NCBI GenBank assembly: GCA_016946835.1
Contig: JACVTC010000015.1
Coordinates: 1,622,501-1,686,500 of the forward strand
Length of the DNA stretch: 64,000 nt
Reading direction: 5' to 3'
Origin: Neocallimastix lanati (nom. inval.)
Taxonomy: Eukaryota > Neocallimastigomycota > Neocallimastigomycetes > Neocallimastigales > Neocallimastigaceae
Made by a program: the position numbers and the translations under genes. Under the pieces are notes generated by a model. The model ran no database searches. It worked only from the letters and a program-made list of their open reading frames with translations, and had not been told where the DNA came from. Positions 13,566 to 23,591 of this stretch are shown here, piece after piece (positions within the stretch are counted from its first letter, which is position 1; every line of letters begins with the position of its first letter).

Positions 13566-13678
13566 AGTTACAGTAAAATAAATGGTGGTGATGACATTAA
13601 AGAAACCATAGAATGTGTAGATGATGATGATTCAATTCTTTCTTTACCTGAAAATGAAGGAAATAAAAATTTTAGTTA
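13566..13678 (+). pseudogene. Short coding-like fragment, possible terminal exon
   Basis: The plus frame gives about 35 residues ending in TAA at about 13676-13678, with the acidic segment ETIECVDDDDSILSLPENEG. Its composition is far less AT-biased than its flanks. A T-rich tract followed by CAAAG and TTACAG lies immediately upstream and could be a splice acceptor. There is no start codon in frame. It could be the last exon of a gene whose other exons are lost, or a pseudogene fragment. The product is not recognised. Confidence 0.3.
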
Positions 13679-13679
13679 A

Positions 13680-15335
13680 CAGTAAAATAAAAAAATTTGA
13701 AAAAATTGAAAAAATTGAAAAAATCATACGAGAAATAAAAAAAAATAACAAAATTTAAATTGAAAAGGTTAGATTATTAATTATATTGAAATTTATTTAA
13801 TTAATTATTTATACATTCATTTATTTAAATATGAACTGATTTTCTTTTTTTTTTTTAATTTAATTTATTAAAAATTTTATTCAAATTTATTTATATTACA
13901 CATATATTAATATATTTATAAGTATATATTTGAATGTAATTATAATATATAAATAAAATATATTGAAATTATTTTTTTATTATAAAAATATAAAAAAAAA
14001 GAATATTTTTTTTATTATTTTATTTTTTTATTTTTTTTAATTTTTCTTTTTCTTTTTGTCATTTACTACATTGAACATTGAAATGTATTTATAATAAAAT
14101 GAAATATAACAAAAAGGTTGTAAGGAATACTTAAAGAGTGAAAAAAAAAATAAAGAATAAAATATAAAAAATTAACTAATTAAATAGATTATAAATAATA
14201 TATAAAAAAAAAAGAACTCTTTATATAAGTATTTTATGATAATATTAATGTAAATATTAACCATTTTCTACAATATTAAAAGTTAAAAGTTAAGATATTG
14301 CTTTATTTATTTATTTATTTTTTTTTTTTAAAAAAAAAAAACGTTTTTAATTAAATATTAAGTAATGATAATAAAAGTAATAAAATAATAAAAATAAAGA
14401 TAAAAATTAAATAGTTTTTATTAAAAGTATAAATTAAGAAATTTGGAATGAGAGTAGAAATTTAATATTTTTAAATTATTATTATTTTTATAATTTATAA
14501 TAATTGTTTGTTATTTATTTTTACAGTAACTATATATATATATATATTAAATATTTTTTATTAACACACTTTAAAAATATATATTTATTTTTTACTCTTA
14601 AATTTTACCTATTATATAATACTATTAGAAAAACATACATACATACAAACAAACAAACAAACAAACAACGACAATAACAACAGCAACAAAAAAAGTATGA
14701 AATAAAGATTTTTGTATGAAAAAAAAAAAAAAATTCAATTTCTGTAATTCAAAATTATATATAATTAATAGTTTTTTTTTTATCATTTACGTATATATAT
14801 ATTTAAAAGAAAAAAAAAGAGAAAGAAAAAATTATCAATATAATTCAGCAGCATATAATTCAAAATTTTATATATTTTTTATGACAAGAAAAATAATAAT
14901 AAAAAGAAATATTTATATCTATAATAAATACTATTCAGGAATATTATTGACAAATTAGTATTACTGTATATGCAATACTTATTTTGTAAATTATTATTAT
15001 AAAAAGTAATATCTTTATACAGAAAAAGAAAAAGAAAAAGAAAAATAAAGCAATAAAGCAATAAAGCAATAAAGCAATAATAAAATAATAAAATAATAAA
15101 AATAAATATTTTCAATAAAATTTTTATTTTAATTTTATTTTATTTTTTTTATTTTTATTAATATAAAATAATATATAAGTAATTTAAAAAAAGGTTAAAC
15201 AATATATATATATATATCATAAATATTTAATAGTTCAATAGATATAATTTTTTTTTTAAAAAAAAATTTAATAAAATAAAGTTTATCAAAAAATATTAAA
15301 AAAGATAAAATTTTTTATATTTATTAATATTTTTC

Positions 15336-15404
<69 letters not shown>

Positions 15405-15690
15405 GAATAAATATTATAGATACTTATCTTATTTTTAGTACTATTCATGATAACTCCATATTTCCAATATATTTAAAGTAAATTTTGATAAATACATCTA
15501 TCAAAAAAGGTTATTTTTTTTTTTTTATAATAATATATATATAAACGATATACACATATATTTTATTGTAAATAATAAGTCAAAATATAAACAAACAAAA
15601 TAAAACAAAAAAAAAAAAAAAAAAAAAAAAACAATAAAAATAATAATAATAATAATAAAAGAATAAAAGAGATAAAAAAAAAAAGAAAAA
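13680..15690. other. AT-rich intergenic DNA before the CPBP gene
   Basis: No credible gene is seen; the open frames at 14716-14958 and 14879-15115 are Lys/Ile/Tyr/Phe strings from simple sequence. An (AAT)n microsatellite lies at about 15337-15402. A-runs at 15608-15631 and an AT-rich leader immediately precede the ATG at 15691. The last 100 bp are probably the promoter and 5' untranslated region of that gene. Confidence 0.5.
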
Positions 15691-16950
15691 ATGAAAGAAC
15701 TTTTAAATTTATTATTCATTGTGATACCCTGTGCTTCTTCCATTCCTATTTCGCTCTATATGGGCGCCCTACTGGAAAATTTAAATTATTGTTACCACTA
15801 CCGTCGAGGGATTATCCTTAAAAAGAAAAATGATGATGAAATGGATGAGGAGGTTAAGGAGAAAAAGGAGAATCAAGAGGATCAAGAGGATCTGTTACAT
15901 GATACTAGAATTATTCCACCTTCATCTCCTTCAACAAAGCGAGAGCCGATTGTGAAAAAGGAAGAATCTGATGAAAAAAATCATTATCATATAAGAAAAA
16001 GGATGAGTACTGCTTCACCTACTCCGGAATCTCTTCTGTTCTCTTCCTCTACTCATTCTATTCCTAATGGTGATTCCTGGAGGAGTCAAAGAGACTTTCT
16101 CAAGAATACCATGAAGTCAAATGAATATCCTCATAGGAAGATACCAACGTCTTACAAGGATTGTTTTTCCTTTCAATATATCAATTTAAGCCAACCTTCT
16201 AAATATTACATCTATTACTCTAGATTTAGTTTATACTTCCTTTCCTTCTTTATTATCCTTCTTTTGTCTAAAAGCGTCTTACCCGAATTACTAGAAATTT
16301 ATACCTTGAAATTTTGGATACCCTCGAAAATCGTATTGAAAAGTAGCCTCTTGGGTTTCTTCATCTCTATCCTATTTGGTCATCCTTGGCTGGATAATCC
16401 TTACCTACAAATATATACCTTAAATAAACAGATGCTATGCTCCTTTCCTTGCTCTTCCTCCTCTTGCTCTTCCTTATCTAACTGCTTCCGTAAAAAAACA
16501 TCCTATACGCCTTCTACATCTTATAAAAAGGCCTATTTGACCTGGAATCCTCATCTTCATTTTTCAAATGAGAGTAAGAGAAAGGCTCTCCTCTTCGACA
16601 TCATCCGTCTCATTTGCTCCTCTAGTCTGGTACCGATTTTGGAGGAATTGCTCTTTCGATACATCTTCTATCGATTCATCATCGGTGGATTTAACTATCA
16701 ATTGGTCTCCTTCAACACCTGGCGATGGACAGCCGCCGTTCTCTCCAACATTGTCATCACTCACGTCTGCTACATTCGATGCTATGAACAGGGGAAGGCC
16801 TGGATCACCGGTCTGGCGAACGGATACCTCTGTACCTATGCTATGATCAGGGAGTGTGCATGGCCGGCCTCAGTGGTAACGCATTCCCTCATCAATCTCA
16901 TGGTAGGACTTTTCGTACTCACCACTCGTCAATATGTTTATTGGTCATAG
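15691..16950 (+). CDS. CPBP-family (CAAX-protease/Rce1-like) membrane protease
   Basis: An intact 419-residue ORF. Residues 1-30 form a first hydrophobic segment. Residues 41-160 are a charged, low-complexity, probably cytosolic insert (acidic run near 47-70, then Ser/Pro-rich). Hydrophobic helices follow at about 177-196, 216-232, 302-317, 348-362, 371-386 and 394-412. The CPBP signature is present: EELLFR (318-323, the EExxxR motif), His358 in NIVITHV, and HSLIN (398-402, the HxxxN motif). These are the expected glutamate, arginine and metal-binding residues. In the family, Rce1 removes the last three residues of prenylated CAAX proteins in the ER membrane, while other members have unrelated substrates. 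The C-terminal part resembles prokaryotic-type CPBP members about as much as Rce1, so the substrate is unsure. The 3' half of the gene is richer in G+C than anything nearby. The start is the first ATG after an A-rich leader. Confidence 0.8.
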   Translation: MKELLNLLFIVIPCASSIPISLYMGALLENLNYCYHYRRGIILKKKNDDEMDEEVKEKKENQEDQEDLLHDTRIIPPSSPSTKREPIVKKEESDEKNHYHIRKRMSTASPTPESLLFSSSTHSIPNGDSWRSQRDFLKNTMKSNEYPHRKIPTSYKDCFSFQYINLSQPSKYYIYYSRFSLYFLSFFIILLLSKSVLPELLEIYTLKFWIPSKIVLKSSLLGFFISILFGHPWLDNPYLQIYTLNKQMLCSFPCSSSSCSSLSNCFRKKTSYTPSTSYKKAYLTWNPHLHFSNESKRKALLFDIIRLICSSSLVPILEELLFRYIFYRFIIGGFNYQLVSFNTWRWTAAVLSNIVITHVCYIRCYEQGKAWITGLANGYLCTYAMIRECAWPASVVTHSLINLMVGLFVLTTRQYVYWS

Positions 16951-17049
16951 AAAATAGAAAATAGAAAATAATAATAATAGTAATAATAATAAATATACAA
17001 ATATTAAAAAAATAAAAAAATATTTTGGTAATAAAAATAAAAGTATTAC

Positions 17050-17081
<32 letters not shown>

Positions 17082-17116
17082 ATAAATAAAATTTTAAAAG
17101 AAATAGATTTAAAAAC

Positions 17117-17147
<31 letters not shown>

Positions 17148-17336
17148 TTTTTTATAAAAAATAAAAAGGAAAAGTAGATAGAAAAAAAAATTATTAAAAT
17201 TATTATTATTATGAAAAATTAAATAAATTAAGATAGAATAAAAAAAAAAAAAAAATTAAAAATATTATATATATATTTATAATGTAGTGGATATGTTAAA
17301 CCATAAATAAAATAAAATAAAATAAAAAAAATAAAA

Positions 17337-17376
<40 letters not shown>

Positions 17377-17384
17377 TAATAAAA

Positions 17385-17419
<35 letters not shown>

Positions 17420-17795
17420 ACAAACAAACAAATAAATAAATAAACAAATAAATAAATAAATAAACAAATAAACAAATAAATAAACAAATAAACAAATAAA
17501 TAAATAAATAAACAAATAAATAAACAAATAAATAAAAAAAATATATATATAAATAAAAAAAAATATATATATAACTATATATTGAATAAAAATTTTTATT
17601 TATTCCTTTAATTGTTCTTTCTTTCTTTTCTTTATTTAAAATAACATTCATAGGGAATTAGTTTCATGGTCATCGTTTTAACTAGTAATTTACTGGGTTA
17701 CCGTTTTTTTTTTTTTTTTTTTTTTTCCATTCCTTAAAAAATAATTAGAAGATCCTCTTCTTCTTCCTCTCACCCACCGTCATGGAATATTAATA
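16951..17795. repeat. Simple-sequence DNA after the CPBP gene
   Basis: It contains an A-run at 17050-17076, TTA repeats near 17121-17146, (AT)n at 17355-17378, and AAAT/AAAC tetranucleotide repeats at about 17380-17536. The overlapping minus-strand frames with YLFIYLFV patterns are only translations of the tetranucleotide repeat. Part of the CPBP 3' untranslated region must lie at its left end. Confidence 0.75.
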
Positions 17796-18077
17796 TTATT
17801 TTTTTTTTTCATTTTCATAGTTATATTTATATTCATATTCATATTCATATTCATATTCATATTCATATTCATATTCATATTCATATTTGTATTCATGGTC
17901 CTTTCCTATAACATATAATATCCTATCCTCACGAACCTGTTTAGAACTTAACGTTAAACATATTCTATCGTTTCTATCCTTCCGATGAAGAAGACTCCAT
18001 AAAATGAAATAAGGCGTCCAAGAGGCCAAGACTGTTCTTGAAGAAGGTTTTTTTTTTTTTTTTTCTTTTTTTCCCAT
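17796..18077 (-). CDS. Doubtful ORF ending in a Tyr-Glu dipeptide repeat
   Basis: The minus strand encodes 93 residues. The middle (about 12-58, SRTVLASWTPYFILW through GKDHEYKYEY) has mixed composition and looks more like real coding sequence than its surroundings. The C-terminal (Tyr-Glu)n comes from a TATTCA hexamer array at 17821-17887. The N-terminal Lys run comes from an A-rich tract. It could be one exon of a larger minus-strand gene (17640-18180), since moderately complex sequence continues on both sides between homopolymers. No homolog is recognised. It could also be chance. Confidence 0.3.
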   Translation of the reverse strand: MGKKEKKKKKPSSRTVLASWTPYFILWSLLHRKDRNDRICLTLSSKQVREDRILYVIGKDHEYKYEYEYEYEYEYEYEYEYEYKYNYENEKKK

Positions 18078-18338
18078 TGAATTTTTTTTTTTTTTTTTTT
18101 TTTTTTATAAAACTTTTTTTTTTTTTTTTTAACAGTATGAAACTTTGAGGAAGGGTAAGCTTCTCTAGTTTATTTTATTATATATACATATATAATTTTT
18201 TTTACAAAGCATTTTTTTTTTCTTTTCCTACAAAGTATTTTTTTTTTTTAATAATTTAAGCAATGGAAATGCATTCCCTTTTCAAGTCTAAAAAATAAAA
18301 TAAAAAAAAAAAAATATATATATATATATATAATAAAA

Positions 18339-18413
<75 letters not shown>

Positions 18414-18826
18414 ATATAAAAATAAGAGAAAATAAAACGTTTTATGATTAATTAAAGTTTATTTAGTAATATTTATTATTTAGAAATAAGTAATTACAAA
18501 GAAAAAAGAAAAAAAAAAAGTTCCACAAAATTCACTAATTGATAATAAATACAATGAATTAAAATAATGTATATTTCAAATACGAAAAAAAAAATAATAA
18601 TAATCATTTACACACAACAACGAAATAATAAAAATAATAATAATTTTTAAATATTATTTAATTAACTTCATATTCATATAATTTATCATTCTTCCTTCCC
18701 CCTCCCCCCCTCCTCAGATCAGAATACTTTTTATTAAATAGAAATAGTTGGTCTGTAAATTTGATTTTTTTTTTTTTTTTTTTGTCCATTAAAGTCCTTG
18801 ATTAAGTGAATGAAAATCCACTAGCA

Positions 18827-18872
<46 letters not shown>

Positions 18873-19145
18873 CGATGTTGATATATAGTTTTTAAAAGTT
18901 TATTTTTAATATTTTTAATATTTTTTTTTTTATTTATTTATTGTCATAATTAAAAAAATTGAAATTTTATATAGCTATATCTATAGCTATAGCTATATCT
19001 CTGTTTTTTTTTTTTTTTTTCGATGTTGATATATAGTTTTTAAAAGTTTATTTTTAATATTTTTAATATTTTTTTTTAATTTATTTATTGTCATAATTAA
19101 AAAAATTGAAATTTTATATAGCTATATCTATATCTATATCTATGT

Positions 19146-19189
<44 letters not shown>

Positions 19190-19209
19190 GAATTTTCTTT
19201 TTTTTTTGA
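18078..19209. repeat. Homopolymers, AAAT repeats and a 148-bp tandem duplication
   Basis: An (AAAT)n array occupies about 18334-18413. A C-rich tract lies at 18696-18716. A 148-bp segment starting CGATGTTGATATATAG occurs at 18873 and again at 19021. Each copy ends in a TATATCTATAGC-type hexamer run and a T-homopolymer, and the copies differ mainly in run lengths. T-runs of about 43 occur near 18829-18871 and 19146-19188. No gene is seen. Confidence 0.75.
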
Positions 19210-19224
19210 AAATCATTATTTAAT

Positions 19225-19335
19225 TGTCGTATATAAATTTTGTTGTTTCGCATTTCATGGCTTCAATCCAATGATGCTTTTCCTTACAAATGATTGCTTG
19301 TATATAATGATTTAATGGAACATTAGTTATCATTT
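19225..19335 (-). pseudogene. copia-2 reverse transcriptase N-terminal fragment
   Basis: The minus frame reads VPLNHYIQAIICKEKHHW then IEAMKCETTKF. This fits the conserved start of copia reverse transcriptase (an EAI...W..AM..E pattern). A stop follows, then homopolymers. The palm motifs are missing. Confidence 0.6.
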
Positions 19336-19921
19336 TGTAATAATTTGTAATAATTTGTAATCATTTTTGTAATCATTTTTGTAATCATTTTTGTAATCAT
19401 TTTTGTAATCATTTTTGTAATCATTTTTTTAATTTTATTTAAGTTTGAGTTGAATATTTTGTGATTTTCGCTTAGTAAAAAACCTCCTGATCTTTTTAGT
19501 GGTGAAGATATTCCATTATACTGAACTTTAACCCTTTTTTTTTTTTTTTTTTTTTTTTTTAATTATTAAATATTTGAGTTTTAAATTTTTTTCTTTTTAT
19601 TAGTTTTGATGACTCGATGTAGAGGGTATGTTTTTTTTTTTTTTTTGGTGGAGTAGTTATTTCATTTAGTTATTCTGTTATTATGGAATAATATTGATTC
19701 ATTATCATTATCAGTTGATATAGTGATTGTTTCAATGGTTTTTATAGCTAAATTGCCTTATGATGTTGTTGTCAGAAGTATGGTCATAATTGAATGTCAG
19801 TATTTAAGTTGAAATCATTGCTTGATATTTCTTATATTATCATCATTTAAATTTTGGAGTTAGAGTGGTAAGATTGATTCATTGAATATATTATTCTCTA
19901 AATTCATTGAATGTATTTTCT

Positions 19922-19965
<44 letters not shown>

Positions 19966-20449
19966 TTAGTATTGGCTTTTTATCAATTATGGTTTCTGTG
20001 TGTGTGGAATGATTTGAAATTAGTTCAAAAAGTTCTAACTTTCGTTATTGAGGTTTGGTTCGTCGATGGAATATAATGTATTCCATGTTGTTGTAAGTTT
20101 GTTGGGCACCGGTATCATCGTTATTTTGAATAAAAAAATTATTGTTTTCGTAACTTGAATCGAGTGTAATATTTTTTTTTTTTTTTTTTTTTTTTAATTT
20201 TGATGATCATCCATTTATTGGTTATGTGTTTCAGTTTAGTATTACTTAAGTTGTATCTTCAGTTTGATTAGAGTATCCTTTTTTGTTGATTATTTGACTG
20301 AGTTAGTGCTACTTGTTGTATTTTCATTTTGATAGGTGGATTGAATAATTATCTAAATTGTATTTAATTTAGGTAAAAATTCTATTAATATTAGTTTTAT
20401 TTTTGCTATTTGAATCTGTGAGAGTTTAACTTACCTGGAGTGGATTCAT

Positions 20450-20498
<49 letters not shown>

Positions 20499-20523
20499 AA
20501 TTTCTCTAACTATAAGTGTATAC

Positions 20524-20787
20524 CTAAATTTTTAATAGTCTATTACCATATAACAGTATGACTCTAAACATAAAAACTTTGAAAAAAACACCTTTTATAG
20601 CATTATGCTTTAATTTCATTTTATCATTTGAAGAAATCTTTATAGTAGGCTCTACATCCAAAAACTTTAATATTACTTTTTTTTTAAGATTTGATGGTTT
20701 ATTGTATAAGACTTCTTCTGGAATTGTTGTTTTGTATTCTTTTATGAGGAGTCTTGTTGTATAATACGTTAGCCTAGTATGCTGCAA
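20524..20787 (-). pseudogene. copia-2 integrase C-terminal domain, open but isolated
   Basis: An open frame of 87 residues matches the copia integrase C-terminal region in order: TTIPEEVLYNKPSNLKK, then a KFLDVEP-type stretch where VFGC would sit, MKLKHNAIKGVFF, and LYGNRLL. It has no function alone. It is the best-preserved piece of this element and supports the family assignment. Confidence 0.75.
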
Positions 20788-21111
20788 AGTCCTAGAATTT
20801 GGTATCCATCTTGCTTCAATATAAGAGAGTTTTTCGCACAGTGAATTAGAGTATAATTGAAACGTTCCGACTTAAAACCATTATTTTCTGGGATGTACAG
20901 AGGGGTGGGGGGTAAGTAAAAATTTTTTTTTTTTTTTTTATTTCCTAAATACCATTTCTAATACAGAATTTTTCCACTTTTTTTTTTTTTTTCATCACAA
21001 TATTCTTGACTTTAATCGGTTCTGAAGTTTTTTAATCTTCTTCTCAAATTGGTTATTTAGATAGGTAATGAAATTTATAATTATACTGGAAACTTCCGAT
21101 TTAATTTTTCT

Positions 21112-21180
21112 TTTCTTCTAGTAAGTAAGAAAACCTAACGGTTTCTTGAGTAATCATCCACGAAAAGAACAAAAATGAAA

Positions 21181-21223
<43 letters not shown>

Positions 21224-21483
21224 TGTGAAAGAGATGGTTGAATCAGCTCTCTGACATCTGAGTGAATTGCTTCCAGAATACAATGTAATGTTTTTGGTGT
21301 AGTTCCCGTATGAATGAACTCTTCTCTTCTTTTTTGATTTTTGGAGACCTGGCCAGTCTAAGCATTTTTGGGGAGGGGGAGGGGGGAGGAGTGAACTTTA
21401 AATGTTATGAAAAAAAAAAAAAAAAATTAAAAACGTTGTCCAAATTTCTCATGATAGATAGTGTCCTAAATCTTCTATGCCAT
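21112..21483 (-). pseudogene. copia-2 integrase zinc site and catalytic core, broken
   Basis: WHRRF is followed by the GH of the zinc site only after a one-base frame slip, then by LSIMRNLDN-like sequence (21434-21483). LEAIHSDV lies at 21243-21276. DDYSRNR-stop-VFLL lies at 21112-21170; the stop is TAG where relatives have Trp. Between HSDV...PSLS and DDYS, where family members have a short Lys-rich GKKYF-type segment, there is a run of about 39 A/T pairs (21182-21220) read as poly-Lys. Confidence 0.75.
21370..21390 (+). other. G-rich tract with G-quadruplex potential
   Basis: Runs of four, five and six G separated by single A, then AGGAG. Other such islands are GGGGTGGGGGG at about 20900-20911 and a C-rich tract at 18696-18716. 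They are striking in DNA this AT-rich. Folding is inferred from run spacing only. Confidence 0.45.
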
Positions 21484-21788
21484 TAAAAATAAAAAAAAAG
21501 CCTATTTTGATCGTCTAAATTCTGCATCTTGGTTAGATAGGATCAAACGCAATTTGAAGATTTTTAATATGTGTTTCAATGTATCTTTTAGGTAGGTAAC
21601 ATTGGAACTAAGGAACTAATGAATTGTTTTTAGGGCAAGGGCTTCCTTCATCATAACTTCTTAGCATGTTCCTCAATTGTTCAGAAAGAATCACTATAGG
21701 TATCGGCAAAAATCACCAAAATCTTAACTGCGTTAAACTTGGATTTCTAAAGGTGTGATTAAATTCTTTATCAACATATTGTCAAAGA

Positions 21789-21824
<36 letters not shown>

Positions 21825-22050
21825 CCATTTAATGCTTTTTTTTTTAATTAAGAAAGATCATTCATCAAAGTTGGTCTTGTTAAGACAGACTTCTTGTTTG
21901 AATTGAAATTCAGTGGACATTTTTAACACGTGAGACTCTTTTTCTAAGAGAAAATAAAATGCTCTATTATTTATAATAATAATATATATATATATATATT
22001 TTTTTTTACTGTTTGATTGTGGCTTAATCAGTATAAATTTCATATATAAA

Positions 22051-22285
22051 TCTTCATTAAATCATTCTTTTTATTTTTATTTTTATTTTTTTTTATATTA
22101 TATTATATTTCATTACATTATTTTATAGTAAATAAATCTATTAAAGCATAATGTATATAATTTTATTTACTATATAATTTAACATTTATTATCTTAGTTA
22201 ATAAAGAATTAAAATATTTCTTTTTCTTTTCTTTTTCTTTTTCTATTTCTTTTTCTATTTCTTTTTCTTTTTCTTTTTCTTTTTC

Positions 22286-22316
<31 letters not shown>

Positions 22317-23552
22317 TTTATATATATACATAAAATTCTAAAAATGAAATATACAAAATAGTTTTATTATTAAAAAAATATTATTTAGTTATTGCCTTTT
22401 TTTTTTTTTTTTTGTTTTTTTTTAACAGCAGCAAACTTGTTTCATCTTTATTAATTAAATATTTGAAAAAATACATGTAATAAAAAAAAAAAAAAAAAAA
22501 GATAAAAAAAAAAATAAACAAAACAAAACAAAAAAAAAAAAAAAAAAAAAAAAAAAATAAAATAAAATAAAATAAAATAATGGTATAAAATATTATAGTT
22601 TCATTTAATTAATATCTGTTAGACTTCACAAGGGTATTATGATACTGAAGTATTACTAATTAATTTTGAACTTCACAATGTTAATCATAATTTTAAGATT
22701 CATTGGTTGCGCTAGCCCTGCTGGCCATTTAGTTAATGCTATTTATCATTTATTATTTAAGTAAAACTATTTACTATTTATTATTTATTATTTATAAATT
22801 ACTAATTATTAATTATTAATTATTAATTATTAATTATTAATTAGTAATTATTATTTATAATTTATTCGTTTTACAAATTTATTATTTTATTATTTTATTA
22901 TTTATTGTTTATTATTTATAAATTATATATTAATAAAACATTTTTTTTTTTTTATTGTGACTTTTATACTTCTTTTGTTTTTAGTTTTTTTTTTTTTTTT
23001 TTTTCTATTAAAAATTATTAATTTTTTTCATTTTTTTTTTTTTTTTGTTATTTTAATGTAATGTTTTTGGTATGACGTTTATTCTCAAAAAAAAATCCAA
23101 ATTATATAGAAGATAGTATAAAATTGCTATCTTCTCTATAATTTGGATTTTTTGAGAATTTCCTTTTTAACTTTTAACTAATTTTTTTTTGATCTGATTT
23201 TATTTCAATTTATAAGAATTGATTATTTTTTCTTTTCTTTTTTTTTTTTTTTTTTTTGGAATTTTAGTCTCTTTATTATATTGCCTTCAGTATTAATTTT
23301 CATTTTGTTCGTTTATTGTGGGTTGTCCATGGAATTATTTTTGATATAATTTTTAATGGATTCACTAAATTGATGTTGTAAAGTGTTATTCTCTCTCAAA
23401 TTTTTTTATTTATAGGGGAGGATTTGAGGAACAAAAAAAACAAAAAAACAAAAAAACAAAAAAAAAAAAAAAAAAACATTGCTGTAACTCAACTATTCCT
23501 AATTCATTGAGTTTTAAAATATTTTCAATATCGTTTCATATTTAATTCATTA

Positions 23553-23591
<39 letters not shown>
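22051..23591. other. Intergenic DNA downstream of the large ankyrin gene
   Basis: No gene is seen. It holds a TTTTC pentanucleotide array (about 22219-22320), A-runs at 22482-22557, TTATTAA repeats at 22800-22850, a small GC island (GGTTGCGCTAGCCCTGCTGG, about 22706-22725) and a strong hairpin at 23082-23158. An (AT)n tract (23559-23587) lies directly next to the stop codon of the ankyrin gene. Confidence 0.5.
23082..23158. repeat. Inverted repeat forming a roughly 33-bp hairpin
   Basis: The left arm TTCTCAAAAAAAAATCCAAA continues through TTATATAGAAGATAG. The right arm CTATCTTCTCTATAATTTGG continues through ATTTTTTGAGAA. The arms pair almost completely, with one small bulge and a length difference in the A-run, around a loop of about 10 bases. 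It lies about 430 bp beyond the stop codon of the minus-strand ankyrin gene. It could be a transcript 3'-end structure or a palindromic transposon remnant. Confidence 0.7.

Larger units (their letters stand above)
19210..22050 (-). mobile_element. Decayed Ty1/copia retrotransposon (copia-2), 3' truncated
   Basis: Minus-strand motifs appear in order from high to low coordinates: the integrase zinc site (about 21434-21483), integrase core (21112-21283), integrase C-terminal domain (20524-20787), linker starting FDESTPGK (about 20430), and the beginning of reverse transcriptase (19225-19335). The catalytic part of reverse transcriptase and RNase H are absent; the sequence runs into homopolymers and the 148-bp duplication. 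No LTR was found. T-homopolymers on the plus strand (A-runs in the sense strand) interrupt it repeatedly, for example 19922-19964, 21182-21220 and 21791-21822, and a plus-strand A-run lies at 20451-20497. A 13-bp TTTTTGTAATCAT repeat lies at 19361-19430. Confidence 0.8.

Noticed and set aside
17228-17651. Overlapping ORFs with YLFIYLFV repeats as membrane proteins
   Set aside because: They are direct translations of an AAAT/AAAC tetranucleotide array in three frames.
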